Notes under the pieces: model-generated
The model's input: only the letters and a program-made list of their open reading frames with translations
What the model was told of the DNA's origin: nothing
Databases searched by the model: none
Program-made: the position numbers and the translations under genes
Assembly: GCA_900770665.1 (NCBI GenBank)
Contig: CAAGKZ010000082.1
Location: 1 to 11,103 of the forward strand
DNA: 11,103 nucleotides
From: Bacteroidaceae bacterium
Lineage (GTDB): Bacteria > Bacteroidota > Bacteroidia > Bacteroidales > Bacteroidaceae
Reading direction: 5' to 3'
In this document: positions 6,101 through 11,103 of the stretch, one piece after another
Layout: the number at the start of each line of letters is the position of its first letter
How positions within the stretch are numbered: position 1 is the first letter of the stretch

Positions 6101-7784
6101 GCAGAAGAAGAATGCCGATGTATTGCCCGATGCTCACTGGGTTGGTGGCAATCCTTGGACAGGTAGCCAGCAGCAGGTTTACGGTTGGGCATCATGGAAC
6201 GGTGCGAAGGCTACACTTGCTTTGCGCAACGGTGCAAACAATGCACAGACATTCACATTTACATTGCGTGAGGCATTTGAAATCCCTGCAAACATCAAGG
6301 GTGCTATCATCCTCAACAAGTCTTTCAAGGTACAGGATGTATTGCAGGGTCTCACTGAGGGTACTGCAATCGATATCGACCAGCAGCTCACAGTTACATT
6401 GCCGGGTAGCAGCCTGTTTGCATTCGACGGTGTAAATGCCGACCCTGCACAGGTTCCTTTTGAGGTTGTTGACTACTCTCCAAAGAAGGCCGAGGCTGTG
6501 GAGACTATCAAGGTTACTTTCAATAGCGAGGCTGCAGGTGAGTTTAACCCATACGAGATGAGCAAGTTCATGAAGTTCAAGCAGGGCAATAGTGTTGCAA
6601 GCGGTGTTTCAAACTATGTTGTCGAGGGTGCACAGCTCACTGTTACTTTGGGAACAAAGGTTACTGCTCCCGGTGAGTACAAGTTGGTTATCCCCGAGGG
6701 TCTTATTACACGCAAGAGCGATGGCCGCGCTTACTCAGGTGAGCTTGCAGTGACAATCACTGCTCCCGAGGCTATTGTTGTTAAGTCGGTTTCTCCAAGC
6801 GAGGATGTTTACTCACTCAAGACCATTGAGCTTACACTCAACAAGGAGGTTGTTGCCGTTGAGAATGCTACAGCAACAATTGAGTTGAAAGATGCCGAGG
6901 GCGCTGTTGTTGCAACTGCAACTTGTGCAGTTGAGGGCAAGGTGCTGACTTTGACACTCGACAACGAGATTACAACTCCGGGCGAGTATACAATCGTTAT
7001 CCCCGAGGGTGTAGTTGTCGGTGCAGCCATTGGTGATGCTTTCAGCGGCGAGGTGGCAATCACTGTTGAGGAATTCGATGTTTATGAGCCACGCAACATT
7101 GGCATGAAGACACGTAACGACCGCAATGTTACAAAGGTGAGCATCGTGAGCCCATCCAAGGGTGCATCAGAGTATGAATTGACTACAGAGCAGCAGTCAA
7201 TGGATTATGTGAATGTTGCAAGTGTTGCCGAGCCTGTTACATTCGTGGCAGAGCCGGGCGAGACACTTACAGCCTCTGTTGATGCTGCCGGTTCATGGGT
7301 ACACTTCTTCGTGTATATTGACAAGGAGGGTGACGGTTTCACCGCTTCTATTGCCGAGGGTAGCAATTACGCTCCGGCCGGCGACCTTGTTGCATACAGT
7401 TTCTACAATAATAACTCTTCAAGCGACGAGAGTGGCTGGAACAGTGTTGGTGATGTAATAAGTGGCAACAACCGCAACAAACCTTCAATCCCTGAATTTA
7501 CAGCACCTGCCGAGGCCGGTATATACCGTCTCCGCTTCAAGCAGGACTGGTGTAGCATTGACCCACAGGGTGATGCCGATGGTAAGTTCGGTGATTTCAA
7601 GCAGAACGGTGGTACAATTGTCGATGTTATGCTCAAGGTAGGCAATCCTGAAACAGGCATTGGTGAGGTGAAAGGTGAAAACGGAAATGTGAAAGCTATC
7701 TATGACCTCACAGGCCGCAAGCTTGAGAAGATTACTGCTCCCGGCGTTTACATTGTAAACGGCAAAAAGGTGCTTGTAAAGTAA
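3135..7784 (+). CDS. Large secreted clan GH-D (GH36/GH27-like) glycoside hydrolase with Ig-like domains and a T9SS-type tail
   Basis: This 1549-residue protein has a signal peptide ending AFA (residue 20). Residues 21-180 form a beta-rich domain like that at the start of the protein at 950. From about 250 a beta-sandwich typical of GH36 begins; about 460-592 is an inserted module shared with the 950 protein. The barrel follows from about 660, with VIDDGW (718-723, the DDGW signature), then KYD (819-821, likely nucleophile Asp821) and SDATWR (878-883, candidate acid/base Asp879). A C-terminal beta domain ends near 1097. Two Ig-like domains follow (about 1109-1210 and 1214-1313, each with PGEY...VIPEG), then a GEVED-like domain (about 1317-1502) and the sorting tail (1508-1549). 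It is roughly twice the usual GH36 length. Alpha-galactosidase or alpha-N-acetylgalactosaminidase activity is the best guess; the substrate cannot be read from sequence. It probably acts at the cell surface. Confidence 0.85.
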   Translation: MKKFFSLALAVLCLSTQAFADKVTASQTLPQNGKPEHVYTMVSGNGAYVSPTTTPVEGDAANGLFAFYAVDGVDGAYYIYSHNAKQWLSYDKKESYPTGVSFIKMSDSKVDGTYFKVENYADDFYQISPYTTAGNAQAIYLNYFGGVGACSGKTLGLWTDNGSKDGGSRYTFAEYVIAERTYTIIVPEGVTLEISGKEYANGSTITVEGSVDKGTITVSAPEGKFAVVSVNDVNNTITVNVATLPVLPAVEKYENAWVYPKQQDNVGVANISEDNGVYVLSNKVLAAGFMKVGDALYFAGSDAMNLVAGTEPFTVAFGGGDNVPASAMTLVDVKTETLTGNATAIGGAQHYNGVQLVANYEYTYKGTKIAIVWRAVLRDGSHYLRTEMELTGVDAVDMYNIIPMIYNVDTQAAGSAPKVVGNTRGATIVSNKIFAGLETPTAYNTVGQATGEEDVWNLKDTKSASLTASSWTQVAQNDLPNRVIEATGANYPNVLAYKMENVTLKKNQKVEIEVKYTSGSHRLNFGGADLLDAENNIAASDYHSGYSGGQHSDNTFTFTAPYDGTFQVRVFVENKTESIDASSTMTVKVYEAKEGVVVNTAVVGIQGRWSRNTTLAKGETWKVAAVVGLIAQDGTEDKENIRETQKRRSFLAYSERERAVPWRTFPHYNSWYELNIDRNNAAPGQEHTNFTAAQVLNVVEQWKKNYYDKYGEGIVAFVIDDGWDNYGTWTFHKGFPNEMRDIAAKAKEMGAGIGAWLGPVGGYGQSGNYRRAYWNGKGGMQLSNPAYYQTYLDAANNLVCQQDGIPGYQPGSDSYLFFKYDGISGQFSAVGPDAGDTGNENAEGIIRLEQYVRENMREDIFFNTTVGTWASPFWYQISDATWRQEGDYGEAGNNSIDREKWITYRDRLVYQNYVTNSPMCPINTLMTHGFIFTKFGAVSKNMQYEPALRELRAAFVCGSGMVELYADYELMNTVGDGKLWADLAECVAWQKKNADVLPDAHWVGGNPWTGSQQQVYGWASWNGAKATLALRNGANNAQTFTFTLREAFEIPANIKGAIILNKSFKVQDVLQGLTEGTAIDIDQQLTVTLPGSSLFAFDGVNADPAQVPFEVVDYSPKKAEAVETIKVTFNSEAAGEFNPYEMSKFMKFKQGNSVASGVSNYVVEGAQLTVTLGTKVTAPGEYKLVIPEGLITRKSDGRAYSGELAVTITAPEAIVVKSVSPSEDVYSLKTIELTLNKEVVAVENATATIELKDAEGAVVATATCAVEGKVLTLTLDNEITTPGEYTIVIPEGVVVGAAIGDAFSGEVAITVEEFDVYEPRNIGMKTRNDRNVTKVSIVSPSKGASEYELTTEQQSMDYVNVASVAEPVTFVAEPGETLTASVDAAGSWVHFFVYIDKEGDGFTASIAEGSNYAPAGDLVAYSFYNNNSSSDESGWNSVGDVISGNNRNKPSIPEFTAPAEAGIYRLRFKQDWCSIDPQGDADGKFGDFKQNGGTIVDVMLKVGNPETGIGEVKGENGNVKAIYDLTGRKLEKITAPGVYIVNGKKVLVK

Positions 7785-7795
7785 TTTTGTGTATA

Positions 7796-7863
7796 TGTCA
7801 TCCCGAACCAAAGGGAGGGATCTCTGAAATGATTGAGATATCTCACATATGTTCGATATGACA
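7796..7863. repeat. Dispersed-repeat-like imperfect palindrome of the CATCCCGA...GGGATCT type
   Basis: The ends TGTCATCCCGAAC (7796-7808) and GTTCGATATGACA (7851-7863) are inverted repeats matching at 11 of 13 positions. Inside are GGGATCTC and a second inverted pair, GATCTC/GAGATATC, so the whole 68 bp can fold as one imperfect hairpin. The pattern TCATCCCGA...GGGAGGGATCT matches a dispersed intergenic repeat type I know from many bacterial genomes; its copy number here is unknown. It lies between the stop of the large glycosidase and that gene's terminator. Confidence 0.6.
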
Positions 7864-7872
7864 AGAACAATC

Positions 7873-7908
7873 AATCAGCACGCGCTGTGGCGCGTGCTGA
7901 TTTTATCT
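7873..7908 (+). terminator. Strong rho-independent terminator after the large glycosidase gene
   Basis: A perfect 13-bp, very GC-rich stem, AATCAGCACGCGC (7873-7885) with GCGCGTGCTGATT (7890-7902), closes a TGTG loop and is followed by TTTTATCTT. It lies about 90 nt after the glycosidase stop. It also ends only about 12-18 nt before the start codon of the next gene, so it could act as an attenuator for that gene if transcription comes from upstream. Confidence 0.88.
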
Positions 7909-7919
7909 TAAAAACTTCA

Positions 7920-9041
7920 ATGGTTATGAATGAAAACAGACGCTTGCTGTCGCTCGATGTGCTGCGCGGCTTCGACCTTATGTTGCTTGTTGCTCTGCAG
8001 CCGGTGTTGGTTGCTGTGTTCCGTCAGTTAGACTGCGAGGCATTGAACACAACGCTTCTCTACCAGCTTGACCATGCAGAGTGGGAGGGCATACGCGTGT
8101 GGGACATGGTGATGCCGCTGTTTCTTTTTATGTCGGGCGTGACAATGCCATACTCGCTGCCAAAGTACAGGACACAGAACGGCGACCTCAAGGTGTGGAT
8201 GCGTGTGCTCAAGCGCTTTGCGTTGCTGTTCCTGCTTGGTATGTTGGTGCAGGGTAATGTGCTTGCGCTGAACCCCGATAGGGTGTATATCTACAGCAAC
8301 ACCTTGCAGGCAATTGCGGTGGGTTATCTGCTTACTGTACCAATGGTTCTGTATCTGAAACCTAAACATCAGGTTTTTGCAATTGCGGCACTGCTGATTG
8401 TCTATTCCATCCCTATGCACCTGCATGGCGATTGGAGTGCTCAAGGTAACTGGGCTGCAGTGATTGACAAAGCGGTGATGGGACGTTTCCGTGACGGTAG
8501 TGTGGTTGCTGCCGATGGTAGCGTTCAATTTGCTGCATGGTACGATTATACCTGGCTGTGGAGCAGTCTCACATTCTGCTGTACCGTGGCGTTTGGAAGC
8601 CTTGCCGGTAACATGACAAGGAACGGAAATGATGACCGCAAGACGACTGCACGTAAGTTGTTGCTTACAGGTGTGGTGCTGTTGGTGGCCGGCCTGCTGT
8701 GTGGCTTTGCGCAACCAATAATAAAGCGCATATGGACAGCGAGCTTCACGCTCTACAGTGCCGGCTGGTGCTATCTGCTGCTTGCGCTCTTTTATTGGTG
8801 GATTGATGTGAAAGGGCACACAAAAGGGTGGGAGTGGCTACTATATTTCGGTTGCAATGCCATAACGGCATATCTCATTGGCGAGATGGTGAACTTCCGC
8901 GGTGTTGCACATTCATTGCTTTATGGCGTGGAGCAGTATGTCGATGGTTGCTATCCGGTGCTGCTCACATTGTGCAACAGTGTAATTGTGTTCCTTATAT
9001 TAAAGGTCATGTACCGCGCAAAGCTGTTCCTTAAAGTTTGA
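7920..9041 (+). CDS. Inner-membrane acyltransferase, HGSNAT/NagX-like (DUF5009-type)
   Basis: The protein is 373 residues from the ATG at 7920; the next ATG (7926) is equally plausible. The frame extends to 7833, but those codons lie across the terminator, so I reject the longer form. LLSLDVLRGFDLMLL (9-23) is the family's N-terminal signature. LDHAEWEGIRVWDMVMPLFL (50-69) carries the His (52) expected at the active site, as in HGSNAT-like transmembrane acetyltransferases (human HGSNAT acetylates the terminal glucosamine of heparan sulfate). About ten hydrophobic segments follow, including FALLFLLGMLVQG and LLLTGVVLLVAGLLCGF, so it is a polytopic inner-membrane protein. The length suits the family. 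In context it may acetylate sugars released or imported after the neighbouring glycosidases act, or an envelope glycan; the substrate is unknown. No promoter of its own is evident. Confidence 0.85.
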   Translation: MVMNENRRLLSLDVLRGFDLMLLVALQPVLVAVFRQLDCEALNTTLLYQLDHAEWEGIRVWDMVMPLFLFMSGVTMPYSLPKYRTQNGDLKVWMRVLKRFALLFLLGMLVQGNVLALNPDRVYIYSNTLQAIAVGYLLTVPMVLYLKPKHQVFAIAALLIVYSIPMHLHGDWSAQGNWAAVIDKAVMGRFRDGSVVAADGSVQFAAWYDYTWLWSSLTFCCTVAFGSLAGNMTRNGNDDRKTTARKLLLTGVVLLVAGLLCGFAQPIIKRIWTASFTLYSAGWCYLLLALFYWWIDVKGHTKGWEWLLYFGCNAITAYLIGEMVNFRGVAHSLLYGVEQYVDGCYPVLLTLCNSVIVFLILKVMYRAKLFLKV

Positions 9042-9060
9042 GTTGCAACTGTTGCCTGTT

Positions 9061-9113
9061 GGACGAGTGACAATATAGCTTGCTGTCTCCCTCGGCAACT
9101 CCTTTGCTCGTCC
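9061..9113. repeat. Weak inverted-repeat element between acyltransferase and GH30 genes
   Basis: GGACGAG (9061-9067) and CTCGTCC (9107-9113) are perfect 7-bp inverted ends enclosing 39 bp, followed by CTCTTAAAA. It starts about 20 nt after the acyltransferase stop. It could be a poor terminator or a small repeat. The rest of the 9042-9240 gap holds only the GH30 promoter and leader. Confidence 0.3.
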
Positions 9114-9165
9114 CTCTTAAAATACAAGTGAGAACGGGGCATGATTCTCTTTTTTCTTGTTTTTG

Positions 9166-9195
9166 TTTGCCAATAACTCTTTTTGTCTATTTTTG
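9166..9195 (+). promoter_or_regulatory. Promoter of the GH30 gene
   Basis: TATTTTTG (9188-9195) fits TAnnTTTG exactly, and TTTG (9166-9169) lies 18 nt upstream as the -33 element. Transcription would start near 9202, leaving a leader of about 39 nt before the ATG at 9241. This also shows that the in-frame upstream codons from 9157 are promoter and leader, not protein. The region is unusually T-rich, so other matches by chance are possible. Confidence 0.6.
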
Positions 9196-9240
9196 TACTT
9201 TGTTAGTTACTCTATTTTTAACTGTCAACCACTACTTATT

Positions 9241-10794
9241 ATGAAAGTAAGGTTTTGTGCGTTTTTCTTGTCGGTCTTATGTATATGCGTCGGTCTAAAG
9301 GCTCAGGAAACAACTGTCTATGTCATTGATAAAAGTGTCAAATATCAGCAGATAGACAATTTCAGTGCGTCCGATGCGTGGCGTATGGATTTTGTGGGCA
9401 AAAATTGGCCTTTGGAGAAAAAGGAGCATATTGCCGACTTGCTTTTCAAGCGTGAGTTCGACAAGGATGGCAATCCATTGGGAATGGCTTTGACAAATTG
9501 GCGAGTGAACATAGGTGCAGGCAGTTATGAGAACAGGGAAAATAATGAGGTTACCAGCACATGGAACAGGACAGAGTGCTTTCTTTTGCCCGATGGTACC
9601 TATGACTTTACAAAGCAGGCGGGGCAGCAGTGGTTCATGAATGCAGCCAGGGAAAGAGGAATGAATAATTTTCTCTTCTTTACAAATTCGGCGCCATATT
9701 TTATGACCAGGACCGGTTCAACACTCTCGGGCGATAATTCAGGAATTAACTTGCGCAACGACAAGTTCGACGATTTTGCACGCTTCCTTGTGCGCTGTGT
9801 GCAGCACTTCAGGGAGAACGGCTACAATATAAAATATGTGAGTCCACTCAATGAGCCCAATGTGGAGTGGCATACCAACAGTTGGCAAGAGGGAACATTT
9901 GCTACCAAGGCCGATATTTATAGGATGGTTGCCGAATTGGATAAGGCTATATCGGAGAGTGGTGCGGATACAAAAATAGTAATACCTGAAATGGGTGAGA
10001 TGAAGATGCTCTTTGAGGTGGCTGACAATGAAAGAATTCCAGATGATATTATACGCTCAATGTTCTACGATGATGGTGCCTATAGTGTAATGCAGTTCAA
10101 GAATCTCTATAATTGCCTTGCTTCTCACGACTATTGGACGGCTTATCCGCCAAGTCTGTTGGTTGACATACGCGCTCAGGTGAGGGACTCGCTTGCCGGG
10201 AATGGTCATGATACGAAATTTTGGGCTTCGGAATACTGTATTCTGGAGAAGAACGATGAGATTACAATGCCGTCATCGCCTGTAAAGAGCATTAATCTTG
10301 GCCTGTATGTGGCGCGTCTCATCCATACAAACCTTGCTGTTGCCAATGCCGCAGCATGGCAATGGTGGACTGCGGTGTCGTTGAACGAGGATGTCCCCTT
10401 ATGGTTGCAACCGATGGAGGGGTCGTCGGGCGAGAGTGTGAAATATGATGGCAAGGTAGTTACAACAAAGATGTTCTGGGCTACTGCCAACTATAGTTTC
10501 TTTGTCCGTCCCGGCATGCGCAGGGTTGATGTGCGCGCTGTGGATAAAGAGGTCACACCTCTTGAGGCAGCCACTTCACTGATGGTCTCTTCTTATACCG
10601 ACGGCGCACAGGTTGTGACAGTCTTTGTCAACTATGCCGATGCGGACAAGAATGTATCTTTGAAATGTGGCAATGCCCGGAAAGGGAAAATGTATGTGAC
10701 ATCTATAGACAAGGATTTGCAATATGTGGGCAAACAGCGGTTGGATGCATTGTCAATACCGGCACGTTCAGTTGTAACAGTGGTGGTTGATTGA
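9241..10794 (+). CDS. Secreted GH30-family glycoside hydrolase (endo-beta-1,6-galactanase-like)
   Basis: The protein is 517 residues. I chose the ATG at 9241 because it begins a clean signal peptide (MKVRFCAFFLSVLCICVGLK, cut near AQ at 21-22) and follows a good promoter. The mature part opens QIDNFSASDAWRMDFVG (37-53), the GH30 barrel start. SPLNEPNVEW (201-210) holds the likely acid/base Glu205 in the NEP motif. FWASEYC (327-333) holds the likely nucleophile Glu331. AAWQWWTAVS (371-380) is the conserved strand near the active site. From about 405, FWATANYSFFVRPGMRRVDV starts the C-terminal beta-sandwich that normally accompanies this barrel. GH30 enzymes hydrolyse beta-linked glycans with retention; the closest subgroup by eye is beta-1,6-galactanase-like, but xylan, glucan or fucoside activity cannot be excluded. 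Unlike its neighbours it lacks a T9SS tail, so it is probably periplasmic. Confidence 0.9.
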   Translation: MKVRFCAFFLSVLCICVGLKAQETTVYVIDKSVKYQQIDNFSASDAWRMDFVGKNWPLEKKEHIADLLFKREFDKDGNPLGMALTNWRVNIGAGSYENRENNEVTSTWNRTECFLLPDGTYDFTKQAGQQWFMNAARERGMNNFLFFTNSAPYFMTRTGSTLSGDNSGINLRNDKFDDFARFLVRCVQHFRENGYNIKYVSPLNEPNVEWHTNSWQEGTFATKADIYRMVAELDKAISESGADTKIVIPEMGEMKMLFEVADNERIPDDIIRSMFYDDGAYSVMQFKNLYNCLASHDYWTAYPPSLLVDIRAQVRDSLAGNGHDTKFWASEYCILEKNDEITMPSSPVKSINLGLYVARLIHTNLAVANAAAWQWWTAVSLNEDVPLWLQPMEGSSGESVKYDGKVVTTKMFWATANYSFFVRPGMRRVDVRAVDKEVTPLEAATSLMVSSYTDGAQVVTVFVNYADADKNVSLKCGNARKGKMYVTSIDKDLQYVGKQRLDALSIPARSVVTVVVD

Positions 10795-10830
10795 AAGAAT
10801 TGTGTGTGGAATTTACAATATAGGGGCTGC

Positions 10831-10995
10831 ATGACTTTTTATGATGTTCAGATAACGACCGATCTTGGCGAGGTAGTGGTGTTACAGATTTGTGCGTTTT
10901 CGGCATGTGAGGCCGAGATGACGGCAATCTCAATGGTTGAAAATGGCGATGCAGGAGTGGTTGGCACTTCTGTTGTCTGTTGTTTTGTGTTGTAG
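10831..10995 (+). CDS. Small conserved-looking protein (54 residues), function unknown
   Basis: The ATG at 10831 lies 36 nt after the GH30 stop, after AGGGG at a fair ribosome-binding distance; an in-frame GTG at 10804 is less likely. The product begins MTFYDVQITTDLGEVVVLQI and ends GTSVVCCFVL. Its predicted pattern is strand, strand, a helix around SACEAEMTAISMVENG, then a final strand, like a small beta-beta-alpha-beta domain. It has no signal peptide or membrane segment. It has three Cys, two of them adjacent near the end. It reads like a real protein and seems to share the GH30 transcript. I recall similar short cytosolic proteins in Bacteroidales but cannot name a family. Confidence 0.6.
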   Translation: MTFYDVQITTDLGEVVVLQICAFSACEAEMTAISMVENGDAGVVGTSVVCCFVL

Positions 10996-11061
10996 TTATT
11001 GCGTAGGATCGCAGTCTCACCTTTTGCATTGTGGTGACCAAAAGTGGATCAACGCTAATAG

Positions 11062-11092
11062 TTGAGGGGTAAGAATAAAAGTTTTATATTTG
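11062..11092 (+). promoter_or_regulatory. Promoter for a gene beyond the right edge
   Basis: TATATTTG (11085-11092) matches TAnnTTTG exactly and sits 20 nt after TTG (11062-11064). The expected start point is near 11099, just before the window ends. The rest of 10996-11061 holds only a weak inverted pair (CTTTTG at 11022-11027 with CAAAAG at 11040-11045) that might end the GH30 transcript. Confidence 0.6.
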
Positions 11093-11103
11093 CTGTCAAT
11101 AAA

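Noticed and set aside
7833..7919. Extended N-terminus for the acyltransferase
   Set aside because: These 29 codons lie across the repeat and the terminator hairpin, and family members start just before the LDVLRG motif.
8028..8819. Reverse-strand frame of 263 codons opposite the acyltransferase
   Set aside because: Despite its length, the translation is rich in His, Gln and Cys, as expected from the antisense of a membrane protein gene, and has no domain. The forward gene matches a known family throughout.
9157..9240. Extended N-terminus for the GH30 protein
   Set aside because: The stretch contains the promoter and a T-rich leader; the signal peptide begins properly at 9241.
1..11103. CRISPR array, prophage, toxin-antitoxin or other defence system
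   Set aside because: No regularly spaced repeats of CRISPR type, no cas, integrase, phage structural or toxin-antitoxin genes were seen on either strand.

Overview
The window looks like part of a Bacteroidales chromosome, probably Prevotella-like. Four things point there: near-consensus Bacteroidetes promoters (TAnnTTTG at -7) and no regular Shine-Dalgarno sites; secreted proteins ending in a Por/T9SS-type sorting tail (YDLTGR...GVYIV...KKVLVK); a MKKxYxxP small protein ending in WGNLWN; and a glycan-degrading gene set. The genus is inference; the order is fairly safe.

Layout. Positions 2-160 hold a 5S rRNA and its terminator, the end of an rRNA operon. Positions 161-940 carry no convincing intact gene. 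They hold a cluster of REP-like palindromic repeats (161-452), a candidate promoter with a hairpin at its start point, a possible reverse-strand gene remnant, and the leader of the next gene. Positions 950-2479 encode a 509-residue secreted modular protein with no recognisable enzyme domain. Two short tandem arrays separate it from a 55-residue Bacteroidales peptide gene (2551-2718). The last six codons and stop of that gene recur twice downstream (2817-2837, 2961-2981), with only synonymous differences. They also appear in inverted, degenerate form, so that they bound two MITE-like units. This is the most unusual part of the window.

Positions 3135-7784 encode a 1549-residue secreted glycoside hydrolase of the GH27/GH36 (clan GH-D) type, with many accessory domains. 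A dispersed-repeat hairpin and a strong terminator follow. Next come an inner-membrane acyltransferase of the HGSNAT/NagX (DUF5009-like) type (7920-9041), a GH30 glycosidase with its own promoter (9241-10794), and a 54-residue protein probably co-transcribed with it (10831-10995). The window closes on a promoter for a gene outside it.

How the genes fit together. The clan GH-D enzyme, the GH30 enzyme and the 509-residue protein all carry signal peptides. The 509-residue protein and the clan GH-D enzyme share three modules: an N-terminal domain, a central beta-sandwich module and the C-terminal tail. They probably act together at the cell surface on a galactose- or hexosamine-containing glycan. 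The membrane acyltransferase may modify released sugars or a cell-envelope glycan. No SusC/SusD pair or regulator is present, so this is a loose carbohydrate-active gene neighbourhood rather than a canonical polysaccharide utilization locus.
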